64,000 bases of DNA. Origin: Spinacia oleracea. Taxonomy: Eukaryota > Streptophyta > Magnoliopsida > Caryophyllales > Amaranthaceae. Positions 22,921 through 34,394 of this stretch are shown piece after piece; positions within the stretch are counted from its first letter, which is position 1, and each line of letters opens with the position of its first letter. The stretch covers positions 18,416,247 to 18,480,246 of the forward strand of contig NC_079488.1 in the NCBI RefSeq assembly GCF_020520425.1, written 5' to 3'. The notes beneath the pieces were generated by a model. The model had not been told where the DNA came from, made no database searches, and was given only the letters and a program-made list of their open reading frames with translations. The position numbers were made by a program, and so were the translations under genes.

Positions 22921-23425
22921 TGTACGGGGTCATATCCGGCAAGGGCAGAACACTATTGGCAGAGCAAACTCTGACACCCAGGACACACCCAAGCCAAAGA
23001 AAGACTCTAAGTTCTAAACCAAGCATACGCGATCCAGGCAGATCAAACCCCCCAGATCATGTATAAAGACATAGAGCAGAGCTAGACAAAGCCGCATCAG
23101 TCCAAGAAGGGACCTGCAGGCTAAACGACAACGACAAGGAATAAAGTACATCGCCGTCATACACGTGGCGGCATCCAAATAGGCCAAAGTACAGAATAGT
23201 ACGCCTATAAATAGCAACCACATCATTCATGATGGGACACATTCTTACACACGGTACTTGCTCCACCTTCTCTCTATATTCCCTCTCTAAAGACTTCTTG
23301 TCTATTTGCTGACTTAGGCATCGGAGGGGGTTTCCTCGGTTAAACCCCCGAGGTTAGCTCACGTTTGCTCTGCTTGACAGGGCCAAGGTGCTTCGGAACG
23401 TCCTCCCAGTTCCATACTCGGAACA
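22921..23425 (+). repeat. 3' LTR of the Tat-type gypsy element
   Basis: 505 bp, TGTACGGGGTC to CGGAACA, followed by the target duplication GTTTC at 23426-23430 inside the LRK10L-1 kinase exon. Confidence 0.95.
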
Positions 23426-25335
23426 GTTTCCTTCAAAATAGAACCCTAAAAGGGTTACAACATTGACATGGTTAGTCCTGCCCATGCTTACAACCTCGTT
23501 GATGAAATCATCTCCATTTCCTTTCATCTTCTTCAACTTTTTTACTGCTATAAAACGGCTATTATCAGGCAACTTTCCTTTGTAAACTGCACCAAAGCCT
23601 CCTTCACCAAGTTTCTCTCCGAAGTTGTTGGTCATTCTCCTTATCTCTGCGTATGTGTATCTTTTTGGCGCAAGAGATCCATAGCTTTTCAGAAAAGCTT
23701 CCACATTTTGGTTCATCATAGTCCCTTTAGTCCATAGAAGTGAAAACTTCCTGTTCCTTGGCCTTTTTTTTGCACATATAATGATGACAAAAGCAATCAA
23801 AATCATAGCTCCTCCCAATGTTGCAACTGTAAAAAAAAAAAATACAATTACTGGTTAGCAGAGATAGATTAATGTCACTAATTTTCCCTCTATATAGAAA
23901 CAATTACAAACAAAACTCAAATTATTACAAAAAATTAACAAGCCATGATGTATATTTGAGGGATTTAATTTTTTGGTGGAAAAAATTTCAACAACTGTGT
24001 CTGACAATTTGACATCAGAATACAATACAGTAGACAAATATTGGTATTTACCAAATTCGGAATAATGGAAGTCATGATAAGTAATTATTCCGAGTTTTCA
24101 CACCAATATATCTTATAAACTAATTTGCAATTTGCAATTTGCAATTTCCAGGGTAGATATTACACTGCCAACAACGGAGTTTAAATGAATTCAGTTGATT
24201 ACCTGGAAAAAGAATAACTCCTGACTTGTTCTTATCTGCAAGGAAACAAAGAACGGCTAGTTTCAATAAATTGGAACATGAAAACACTTACACATCAACA
24301 AACTGAAAGAATATCAAGCACTTTAATCTGTAATGTTCTTCATGCTAATTTATAGATTCCATCAAATTATTTATTTTCCTAGATAGAGAAGAGACACTTA
24401 CTATTTAATAAAGGTTGAACAACACAATAAAGACTATGAGTTCTATCAGGACAGTAACAATTGAATTGAACCTTTTTGGCATCAAATCCACACCGCCCCC
24501 CAGTTTGTACACAGTCTGTGCAATAATAAGCTGTCCAGTTAAGTATGAACCCCTTTCCCAATGTATCAATGATTCTACCACCACGACTCGAACCCTCATC
24601 ATTGTACGGCACTGCAATAGCCACTCCATTACAGTTCTTTGTCAAATAATCCAGTCTTGAGTCATTCCTATACACGGCTATACCTCCGCATTTCACTCTA
24701 TTCTCCCTATATTCTCCCTCAACCATTCCTGAGCAATTCGGAAACACGAACATATCATCATGATTCGATGCATAGTTGATCAAATTGCTCTCAAAAGTCA
24801 GATTCTTCATTGAATCCAAACAACCATTCCCACCAGTCAAAGCAGAGTTTACGACTTGAAACTGCTCTCTTTCATAGGAAATGTTTCTTATTACATACGT
24901 GTCCCTTGATATATTGAACAAAACAAGTCCATCATTCCTGCAGTATACCTCAAAACCAGGATACCCACAATATGATGTTTGCTCATTTTGTAAATAAAAA
25001 GGATATCTTATACCTACATTTCCGCATTTCTTAGTTACGCAGTCCCCGAAATGATTCTCTGTTAGGCAAAACAGGAGATGAACCTCAAGTAACAGAGTTA
25101 AACTGAATAAAGTTGACTTGCATAAGAAACTTACTTTCTTCATTTTGGTATCAACAAGGAAAAGGATTGTTTTAGAACTAATTTTGAAGGTGAAATTCTG
25201 GTTAAAATACTTTTGATCTGATCACATGATTAATGGTGCTATAATTTAGTTGAGTTGAATACAGTAGTCCAGATAAAAAGTGAGTGAACATAATAGGAGT
25301 TGACCCACTTTGAACAATTCAACATTAGTTTGTTC

Positions 25336-25977
25336 TGTTAGCTAAATAAGTAATTGGAACGACTTAACTGGATATTGCGTAATACGAATTGAAACAATTG
25401 TCGTGTTGTGGCCGGACCACTGCTCTAAAAGACAATTCCGCGCTACCTCCGATGCAGTAGAACGCTTGCGGTTGCCCTCCAGGGTTTACACGACACCGAG
25501 AATTATGTGCACTCACAATCCCCGATTGGAGACCATAATATTTGCCCAGAAAGAGAGAAATTTGAGAGAGAAATCGATTGTAAGTTTCTGTATGTTTTTG
25601 TGGAAATGAACGATGAATTTATAGTGAGGCTTTTGGGAAGCTGTAACAGCAAAAAAACGGCTAGTGGAGAAGTTACGGGAGTAATGGGGAACTGCAACAG
25701 TCATAAAACGGCTAGTGGGTTGATCAAACCGCCAAGTACCAAGTACCAAGGCCCAAGGCCCAAGGCCCAAGGCCCTCGCCCGAGCCCGGCCCGGCGCGCG
25801 CGCGCGTGTGTGTGTTGTGACCACCCATGCCACTCACATGCTTTCTTAAACAAATGTTTCCCTCAAACCCCCAAATATAAACATTGAATATGGTTTGTGT
25901 TTTTTCCATGTGGGACTTTTCATATTCCCACATTTTCCCACTCATTTTCTTTTGTTTTCTCACTAGGATTTCCAACA
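25336..25977 (-). repeat. 3' LTR of copia element 1
   Basis: 642 bp. In element sense it starts TGTTGGAAATCC and ends TTAGCTAACA. A purine-rich tract (CTGTGGGGGAT on the reverse strand) precedes it. It contains a (GC)n/(GT)n block, AAGGCCC tandem copies (25749-25773) and a TATA box on the reverse strand (TATAAAT, 25623-25617). Transcription from it would head toward the LRK10L-1 ATG at 25143. Confidence 0.88.
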
Positions 25978-26535
25978 ATCCCCCACAGGTCCGAAGATGA
26001 GAAGAAAAAGAAAGAAATAAAAGAATTGAATTTCTGGGCAAAACAAACAATTGAATAGGTGTCAATGTCTTGCGACTTGAATTGACACTTAGTGACATTC
26101 AAGCTAGAATCTCTTTCCTACCAAGTGACTTTCGTATTGAACTTAATAGGGGGTTAGAAACTCATTACTCAAAGCACACAATTGAACATGTATGATATTC
26201 TGAATCTCCGCCAATAAAAGTGACGCATTATACTGGCCATACGTCCATAACCTGGATGCTCATAGGTGCTCTAGAGAATAGCCCATGCAATTCTCATAGG
26301 AAGCGGCCTCAGTTCCACACCTAAGTAGGTGAATCCCATCAAGTGTGAGCTACATCACACCACCAAAAAATATGGATATGGGTTCATTAAGAGCCGTATG
26401 CTCAACCTCGTTCAATAATAGCAAGCACATCATAAACATCTAAGGGATGGACAGAAAATAAAATTTGTGCTTCTGAATTATTACATAATGTTCCCCTTTG
26501 AACTCATGGTGAGTAGGAGTTCATTACCTTACAAT

Positions 26536-28085
26536 TCATCCAATGGGCCTCAAGCCCATCCCCTCCGACGTTTCCAAAACTAGTTTCTTACATAGGCCTT
26601 TCGTTAACGGATCCGCGATGTTCTTTTCGGACTTGACATAGTCCAGTGATATCACTCCACTTGACAGCAATTCTTTGACAGCCTTGTGCCTCAAACGAAT
26701 GTGTCTTTTCTTTCCATTGTAGGCTTGGTTGTTTGCCACGGCAATAGCAGATTGCGAATCACAATGAAGTGCAACTGAAGGAGCTGGCTTCCCCCACAGT
26801 GGAATATCTGCAAGCACGTTCCTCAACCATTCTGCCTCATGACCTGCCAATTCAAGAGCAATAAACTCAGATTCCATAGTAGACATAGCAGTACAAGATT
26901 GCTTACAGGATTTCCAAGAGACAGCTCCACCCCCTAGGGTGAAGACATAACCACTAGTGGAGTTGACTTCATCATTTCCAGATACCCAGTTGGCATCACA
27001 ATAACCCTCCAATGCTCCTGGAAATTTGGAGTAGTGCAATCCCCAATCCATGGTACCCCTTAGGTACCTAAGCAATCGCCTTAACGCACCCCAATGCTCA
27101 TTGCTTGGGTTATGGGTGTACCTGCTCAATCTACTTACAGAATAGGCAATGTCAGGTCTAGTATAGTTCATGAGAAACATGACACTACCAATAATTTTAG
27201 CATACTCAGATTGACAAACAGGATCACCTTTGTTTTTCTTTAAATGAATGCTTATATCATAAGGGGTCTTGATTGGATCGACATAAAATGAATCAAACTT
27301 TTTAAGAAGCTTTTCAACATAGTGAGCTTGGCTGAGACAAATGCCATTTGGAGTTCTAATAATTTTCACTCCCAAAATCACATCTGCCTCACCCATATCT
27401 TTCATTTCAAATTTTGAACTCAAAAATTCTTTTGTTTCATTCACTCGATCCAAATCAGTACCAAAAATTAGCATGTCATCCACATAAAGACAAATAATCA
27501 CACAACCAGAAGAATCATGTTTATAATAAACGCAAGAATCACCTTCATTTACATGATAGCCATTACTAGTCATCGTCTTGTCAAACTTGTCATGCCATTG
27601 CTTAGGCGCTTGCTTAAGCCCATACAATGACTTGACCAGTTTACAAACTTTGTTTTCTTGACCTGGAACAACAAAACCTTCAGGTTGAACCATATAAATC
27701 TCTTCATCTAAATCACCATTTAAAAATGCAGTTTTCACATCCATTTGATGCACAACAAGATCATGAATGCATGCAAGAGCAATTAAGGTTCTAATGGTTG
27801 CAATCTTAGTTACAGGAGAGTATGTATCAAAATAATCAATGCCATGTTTTTGAGTAAAACCCCTTACCACAATCCTGGCCTTATATTTATCAATGGACCC
27901 ACATGATTTCAACTTTTTCCTAAAAATCCACTTACAGGTGATGGGTTTACAACCTCTAGGCAGATCAACCAATTCCCAAGTATTATTACTTAGGATTGAC
28001 TGAAGTTCGCTATCAATGGCCTCTTTCCAGAAAACTGCATCAACCGACCTCATTGCCTCTTCATAGGTTCTAGGGTCGTCTTCGT
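26536..28085 (-). pseudogene. Copia element 1: reverse transcriptase and RNase H
   Basis: A largely complete RVT_2 domain. Visible motifs are [56 protein letters not shown] and catalytic YVDDMLIFG, then the RNase H region with [20 protein letters not shown] and [13 protein letters not shown], ending DPLTKGL. The frame is open over 505 codons. It was fused by deletion to the integrase end in another frame ([14 protein letters not shown] is the first recognisable RT-side sequence). Confidence 0.9.
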
Positions 28086-29843
28086 TTTGGGACCAATCTT
28101 GTCTCTTTTGAAACTAGGTAAGGCAACATTTGCTAAGCACCCCCACACTTTCAAGTATTTCAGGCTTGGTGCTCGACCTTTCCATAGCTCATATGGGGTC
28201 TTGTCCAGCTTCTTGTGAGGCACCCTGTTCAAAACATGACAAGCAGAAAGAATAGCTTCCCCCCACATATTATCAGGAAGCCCAGAACTAATAAGCATTT
28301 AATTCATCATATTTTTTAAAGTTCTATTTTTCCTTTCAGCAATCCCGTTTTGTTCGGGTGTGTAAGGAGCTGTTGTTTCGTGAACTATACCATTCTGTTC
28401 ACAAAACGCCTTAAGAGTGTTAGGGTCATACTCACCCCCCCTATCACTCCTAAGTCTCTTGATTTTCCTGTCTAGCTGGTTTTCAACTTCAGCCTTGTAC
28501 TTGAGGAACATCTCCTCAGCCTCATCCTTAGACCTGAGAAGATAAACCATGGTGAATCTAGAGCAGTCATCAACAAAAGTAATGTAATATCTTTTACCGC
28601 CCCTGCTTTCATAGTTTTTAAAATCCCCCAAGTCACTATGAACAAGTTCTAGTACTTCTGTCTGTCTATCTATTGATTTAAAGGGTTTCTTTGCAAATTT
28701 TGCTTCAACACATACTTCACATTTTGCAAAATCAGTTTTAGAAAAGCTTGGAATCATGTTCATTTGTTTGAGTTTTTTAATTGAAGCAATGTTAACATGA
28801 CCCAATCTAGCATGCCATAAATCAATTGACTCAGCAATATAAGCAGAAGGAGTACTAGCTTTCTTATTCATAATTTCAATGGAAACATCAAGAGTAAACA
28901 ACCCCCCATTACAAAAACCCTTTCCCACAAATTCCCCATTGTGAGTAATAACTAGCCTATCAGAATCAAAGGACAACTTCAAACCAGCTTTCATAAGTAA
29001 ACTACCGGAAATTAAATTCCTACGCATTTCTGGAACATGCAAAACATTAGTTAAAGTGAGTGTTTTTCCAGAAGTGAGAGTGAGAACGATCTTCCCTTTG
29101 ACTTGAACAGTTGCAGAAGCAGAGTTACCCATGAATACATTTTCACCATCAGTCTTCTCGTAGGAAGTGAACATTTCTTTGTTGGTGCAAATGTGCCTGG
29201 CTGCTCCTGTATCAACTATCCACTCAGCAACATCACCTGCCAGATTAGCTTCTGAAACAACAGCAATAAAATTGTTAGGATCAGCAACTGCTTCAACAAG
29301 GTGAGCTTGATTCTGATCTGGCTTCTTCTTGACCCTGCAATCCCTGGACTTGTGACCAGCCTTCCCACATTCAAAACAGTTACCCTTAAACTTATACTTC
29401 TGAATTTTCCCTTGAGGCTTGAACTGACTGCCCTTCCCCTTAAACTTATCAGAATAGAAATTGCCCCTAGGTTCAACCAGATTAGCTTTAGCAGACCCAG
29501 AAAATACAAATTGACCCTTATCCTTAATACGGTTCTCCTCCTCAATTTTTAGGTGACCTACGAGTTCCTCTAGGGTAAGGTCTTTCTTCTTATGCATTAA
29601 CTGGTTTCTAAAGTCTTTCCATGAGGGTGGCAGTTTCTCAATTAAAACAATAGCAAGAGTTATATCACATATACTCAAACCCTCGGCAGCCATAGCAATA
29701 CAGATATTCTCATATGCATGAATCTGATCAATAATAGGTTTATCATCTTCAACTTGAAAACCTAACCATTTACTAACACAATAACGTTTCGTACCGGCAT
29801 CATCAGTTCCATATTTTTTCTCTAAACCGTCCCAAATATCGCC
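28050..29843 (-). pseudogene. Copia element 1: partial gag, protease, integrase
   Basis: Coding starts in the middle of gag (DIWDGLEKKYGTDDAG). A CCHC knuckle (CFECGKAGHKSRDC), protease (WIVDTGAARHICT), pre-integrase HHCC finger (LWHARLGHVN ... CEVCVEAK) and integrase core (D in HSDLGD, D in RSDRGGEYD, E in NGIAERKNR) follow. TAA at 28299-28301 interrupts the frame directly after NRTLKNMMN; beyond it the frame continues to 28050 and then hits the internal deletion. Confidence 0.9.
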
Positions 29844-30060
29844 AAGTACCAAGTACCAAGTACCAAGCCCGGCCCGGCGCGCGCGCGCGTGTGTGTGTTG
29901 TGACCACCCATGCCACTCACATGCTTTCTTAAACAAATGTTTCCCTCAAACCCCCAAATATAAACATTGAATATGGTTTGTGTTTTTCCCATGTGGGACT
30001 TTTCATATTCCCACATTTTCCCACTCATTTTCTTTTGTTTTCTCACTAGGATTTCCAACA
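29842..30060 (-). repeat. Truncated 5' LTR of copia element 1
   Basis: The first 219 or so bases of the LTR (TGTTGGAAATCC onward, with the GC/GT block), ending at a GTACCAA tandem tract. Beyond this the sequence is gag codons, so the deletion breakpoint lies in the short repeat. Confidence 0.85.
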
Positions 30061-30065
30061 TGTTC

Positions 30066-30904
30066 AACTTGTTTAAATTCCCTGCATTTACTTTTCCAAA
30101 TTCAAAGACTAGTCAATTTAATCAGCTGTCAATAAAGTAAACTTGCACTCTGAAAAACTAAAGATAAGCATAGAAAACTACTTCATAGCATGAGTTTTGA
30201 ACGATGTGGATGTGCAAGCATATCAAGGAGTTACGAAACCCGAAACCACCAGGAAAACTATCAGATATCTTCATAAATTGTTGGAGGTAGCTCTTAAAAA
30301 TTGCGACTTATAAGGAGTTAAGGACGGATTATGTAGCCTATTGCATTTCAAGTAGCTCTTAAAAATTGCGACTTATAAGGACAGATTATGTAGCCTACTG
30401 CATTTCCTTGTGTTATTCAGACAACTACAGTGTTCTGTATTGGGCATACTGCTGTCATCTAAGACTTGATTCAGAGCAGCATTTCATACAAGGTAATAAG
30501 GTACACTCTTCTATTACCCCTGACATTTTGTGTCCATTCTTTGAATATCATAGAAAGAATGTTGAAATCATGTTTAATCGAGAAATTTTGATTAAGTTGT
30601 AGAAAATCAGACACTCAGGTCCTAATGCCCAATCCGTGGTCTATGGACCATGGTGCACAAAAAGAACATGCAATATAATGTTTGACTTTTTTGTTATAAG
30701 AAATCACAATGTTCTTAAGGTGCACAGTGCTCTAGGAAGCAAGAGAAGGATACAGAGGTACGAATACTATAGAACAGATCCTGTTCAAGTAAGGTCATGC
30801 TATGTATTCGTTTCCTCTGGTTTATAAATAGGAATACTACATTTTAAATATTCAGTGTGGGACTATTTCCACTAGATTTGTTGATTTGACTAATGATGAG
30901 AAAC
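30066..30904. other. Displaced 5' flank of LRK10L-1 with a 65-bp tandem duplication
   Basis: The first part (ACTTTTCCAAATTCAAAGAC) matches the region upstream of LRK10L-2 near 33660, so this is LRK10L-1 upstream sequence pushed about 4.7 kb away by copia element 1. GTAGCTCTTAAAAATTGCGAC occurs twice (30287 and 30352) as a direct tandem duplication. No coding potential. Confidence 0.6.
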
Positions 30905-33371
30905 CTAATCTGTGCTAAACACAGGTGTTGTAGAAGAACCGAATGCAGAAGTTGGGGGAGAAGATAAGTGTGGCTTGGGAGGCACTTGTAGTAACTCAAG
31001 AGGACTTTCCAGCATTTCTAAAACTCTGTTCATAGGTGGTCGATTCTAAGGATATGATTGTATACACCATAGTCCCACCAAAATCATCTTAATTTCTTCG
31101 TACCTCTTTCTCTTCATCATCCTTTATCATCCCATGAACCACAATGTCATTTTCAAGCTCATCTTCAATCTCGAGCTGACTATATATCCATTCAGGAAAG
31201 TACACTTCACTGCTTCCCTTAGCTTCAGAAACTATGTTGTTTCGGCCACATACCATATCCAACAGCATCATTCCATAGCTATAAACATCTGATTTATGAG
31301 AAACTCCTCCAAAATTTCTACAGAAAACTTCTGGAGCAATGTACCCAATTGTTCCTCTTGCTCCTGACATTGATATTAAACTTTCCTTTCGATTTGGAGG
31401 ACACAGTCTTGCAAGGCCGAAATCTGAAATCTTTGGACGGAGTTCTTCATCAAGAAGAATATTATGAGGCTTGATATCAAAGTGTAGAATTCGCGTGTTA
31501 CAACCTCTATGCAAGTAGTCAAGTCCCTTAGCAATTCCAACTGCAATGCTGAACAATGTCTCTGATGTCAATGAATGATCAGTTTCTGCAGTAACTATGA
31601 ACTTTTCAAGTGACCCGTTGGGGAAGAACTCGAAGATAAGAGCTCGTTTGTTTCCTTCGAAACAGAACCCTAAGAGGGTTACAACATTTACATGGTTAGT
31701 CCTACCCATGCTTACTACCTCGTTGTTCAAATCATCTCCGTTTCCTTTCAACTTGTTCAGCTTTTTTACAGCTACAAAACGGCTGTTATCAGGTAATTTT
31801 CCTTTGTAAACTGCACCAAAGCCTCCTTCACCAAGTTTATCTTCAAAGTTGTTGGTCATTTTCCTTATCTCTGCATATGTGTATCTTTTTGGTGCAAGAG
31901 ATCCATAACTTTTCAGAAAAGCTTCCACATTTTGGTTCATCATAGTCCCTTTAGTCCATAGAAGTGAAAACTTTCTCTTCCTTCGCCTTTGTTTTGCATA
32001 TATAATGATGATAAAAGCAATCAAAATCATAGCTCCCAATGACGAACCAGTTGCAACTGTAATTGAAGTATAATTTATTATACTGGTAAGCAAAAATAGA
32101 TTAAGCTTCCCTATTATATAGAAGAAATTACAAATAAAACTCAAATCATAAGAATAAATAAATTAATTAACCAAGCTATTTGTGAGTAATCTTATTTTTT
32201 GGTGAACAAAATTTTAATAACTGCATCTGAGAATTTGACATCAGAATGGTTAGGAATTCAGTTGATTACCTAAAATTGTTGGCATACTATATACCTGATT
32301 TGGAGCTGGCAGTCTGTTTTCACCATCTACAAGTTGAACACAATGAAGAGCATGAGTTCTATCAGGGCAGTAACAGTTGAACTGAAAATTGTTGGCATCA
32401 AATCCACACTGCCCCCCAGATGTTAAACAGTGGGTGCAATTATAAGCAGTCCATTTTAGCATAAACCCTTTTCCCAATGTGTCAATGATACCTCCATTCG
32501 AACTCCCTTCATTATAAGGCACTGAAATAACCCTTCTCCTTCAAATCAATTAGCCCTGAGTCATCCCTATACATGGCTATACCTCCACATTTCACTCTAT
32601 TGTCCTCATATTCTCCCCCAACCCTTTGTGAACAATTCGGAAACACGAATATATCATCGTAATTTGATGCAAAGTCGATTAAATTGTTATCAAAAGTCAG
32701 ATTCTTCATCGACTCGAAACAACCAGTTCCACCTACAACATCACCAGCTACAGCAGAGTTTACAACTTGAAACTTGTCGCTTTCATAAGAAATGTTTCTT
32801 ATTATGTAGGTGTTCCTTGATACTAATAGTTGACCTATTTTCCTTATCGGGTCGTCCCTTAATACTTGACCTGTTTCTAAAAATGGAAATATTCTAACAA
32901 TATTATATTATTTCTCACTCCACCCCTATTAACCTACCTACCCCCTATTCCATACAAAAAATAATTAAAAATTCAACCCCTACTCTCCCCCAACCCCACC
33001 TCTTAACCCACCTCCCACTAACTACATTAAAATAATACCCCACTATCAACTACTACCTATTAAATTAAATAAGTCAATTCAAGTCCCTTAAACTCTGTGC
33101 CGGTCAAACCGGGTCGAGTATTCCGGGACGGAGGGAGTATGTTGAACAAAAGAAGTCCATCTTTACTGCAAGATACCTCAAAACCAGGATACCCACAATA
33201 TGATTTTTGTTCATTTTGTAAATAAAAAGGATAACTTATATTAAGATTTCCACATTTCTTCGGCATGCAGTCCCCGAAACGATTCTCTGATAAACAAAAC
33301 AGAAGATGAACCTGAAGTAACAGAGTTAAACTGAATAAAGTTGACTTGAATAAAAAACTTACTTTCTTCAT
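30905..33371 (-). pseudogene. LRK10-like receptor kinase 2, decayed paralogue
   Basis: Same layout as LRK10L-1: signal peptide (MKKVSFLFKSTLFSLTLLLQ), ectodomain (ENRFGDC, KKCGN, ISYPFYL, CGYPGFEV, CGFDANN, CYCPD), membrane helix (AMILIAFIIIIYAKQRRRK) from the exon acceptor at 32056, and a kinase with [43 protein letters not shown]. Defects are: a 315-bp MITE in exon 1 (32823-33137), a one-base loss near 32528 that shifts the ectodomain frame, a 4-base insertion near 31090 that ends the kinase at VRRN, and a TAG in the displaced tail (TCG to TAG at about 31049). The 33-nt exon 2 of its neighbour is not recognisable. It lies in tandem with LRK10L-1. Confidence 0.92.
32823..33137. mobile_element. 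Stowaway-like MITE (315 bp) in LRK10L-2 exon 1
   Basis: Flanked by TA on both sides (32821-32822, 33138-33139). The right end reads GGGACGGAGGGAG, the standard Tc1/mariner-type Stowaway terminus. The left end is degenerate; a matching inverted stretch (TCGTCCCTTAATACTTGACC) lies about 30 bp inside. The exon reads FNI on one side and SRNTY on the other. Confidence 0.75.
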
Positions 33372-34394
33372 TTTGGTATCTCTTGTATTCATCAATCCAC
33401 ATTGAAATATCAACAACGAAAAGGAGTATTTTAGAACTAAATCAAAGGCCTTTTGAAGGTTCTTTGAAAGTTCGAGTTAAGATTGGTGGACATAATAGAA
33501 GTTGACTAAGTCAGGTGAGAGTTGCCATCTATCTTAATTATATGCCTCCAGATTTTCACCATAGTAGGACCAACTTCATAACTTCATTGACAAAACTAAT
33601 CTCCAAACCTTTTTGTTAACGGTACAACATTAATTTGTTCAACCTGTTCAGATTTCCATTTTCCAATTTCAAAGACTAGTCCATTTTATGAACTGTCATG
33701 AACAAATGTTTGGTGATAGAAAATATTTTGTTACAGGAAAAGGTATAGAGAGGGAAAATGCCAACACCCGATCAACTATAGCCCGACCAAACCTGAAAAA
33801 TGCGGGTTGGGGAAGCCTCAAATACGCATTTTTAGACCAAAGTCCAAGCCCGGCCCGAAAAGCCCAAAAAAATCCGTTTTAGCCCCAAAACTCCGCACCA
33901 AATTTATGGATTTGGGCCTGAGTTTTTGTGTTAAAACCTGATCCAGCCCGAATTTGGATCACCTGAGTGGAAATGATTGATGGGAGGAGAGGAAAAGGGA
34001 GGTACTCCCTCCGTATTTTTTTAGGTTCACATATACTACTTCCGGCCGTCTTTTTTAGGGGTCACATTTCCATCTTTAGTAACTTTTCTACCCTACCTCC
34101 TAATTATGTAATGGATTTTTTGTCAGGAAGGACCTTTTAAAATCCAAAAATTGTGACAAAGGACCTTGTAAAAAAATTGTTGTGAGATGAGATAAGTTTG
34201 ATTTTTTGTTGTGAGATGGGACCTTTACCCATTTTTCGATGGTTGATTCCATTTTTCTGGCGTTGACTCGCGCTTGTTGATCACATCTTATAAAAAAAAA
34301 ATCAAAATTTTCCATAAGTTTCCCTCCAATTCCGTCCCCCCTTTAACTAACTTAAAACCCTAAAAAAGAAAAACAAAAACCTTTGTTAGGGTTT
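33372..34394. other. LRK10L-2 5' flank and MITE remnants
   Basis: 33372-33720 resembles the LRK10L-1 upstream region. 33770-33960 holds a TE-like stretch around AAGCCCGGCCCGAAAAGCCC. At 34008 a Stowaway-like start (TACTCCCTCCGTATTTTTTT) appears, followed by a second similar terminus near 34035; no matching right end was found. No gene seen. Confidence 0.5.

Larger units (their letters stand above)
11641..23425 (+). mobile_element. Ty3/gypsy retrotransposon, Tat type, full length (11.8 kb)
   Basis: LTRs of 506 and 505 bp (11641-12146, 22921-23425) with TG...CA ends are flanked by GTTTC duplications. Domain order is gag, protease, reverse transcriptase, RNase H, a second archaeal-type RNase H, integrase. 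The second RNase H is diagnostic for the Tat group. Downstream of integrase are 81-bp tandem repeats and a spliced antisense gene, then 76-bp tandem repeats abutting the 3' LTR. The LTRs differ by 4 transitions and one C-run indel, about 0.8%, so the insertion is young. The coding frames nevertheless carry two amber stops and two frameshifts, so this copy needs help in trans to move. Confidence 0.95.
10892..25143 (-). pseudogene. LRK10-like receptor kinase 1, split by a Ty3/gypsy element in its kinase exon
   Basis: A LEAF RUST 10-type receptor kinase at the plasma membrane. Exon 1 (25143-24402) holds a signal peptide (MKKVSFLCKSTLFSLTLLL) and a cysteine-rich GUB_WAK/WAK-associated wall-binding ectodomain (FGDC, KKCGN, IRYPFYL, CGYPGFEV, CGFDAKK, CYCPD). 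Exon 2 is only 33 nt (24235-24203). Exon 3 starts at 23826 with the membrane segment ([18 protein letters not shown]), then the kinase: [18 protein letters not shown], and, left of the insertion, HFDIKPHNILLD (non-RD), DFGMARL, GTIGYIAPE. The 11,785-bp gypsy element lies at 11641-23425 with the 5-bp duplication GTTTC (11636-11640, 23426-23430). Leaving out the element and one GTTTC, the exons sum to 1920 nt, exactly 640 codons with no stop. The gene was intact until a recent insertion. LRK10L proteins act in defence and hormone responses; the ligand here is unknown. Confidence 0.93.
25336..30060 (-). mobile_element. Ty1/copia element 1, internally deleted, upstream of LRK10L-1
   Basis: Flanked by TGTTC (25331-25335 and 30061-30065). 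The uninterrupted target is visible upstream of the LRK10L-2 copy (about 33637), which confirms the boundaries. The 3' LTR is whole (25336-25977). The right-hand 5' LTR is cut to about 219 bp and runs straight into gag codons, so PBS and gag start are lost. A second deletion removes the integrase C-terminus and RT N-terminus near 28080. It cannot move on its own. Confidence 0.9.

Noticed and set aside
25513..25887. ORFs over the GC/GT block of the copia LTR
   Set aside because: Inside the LTR; low-complexity translation.
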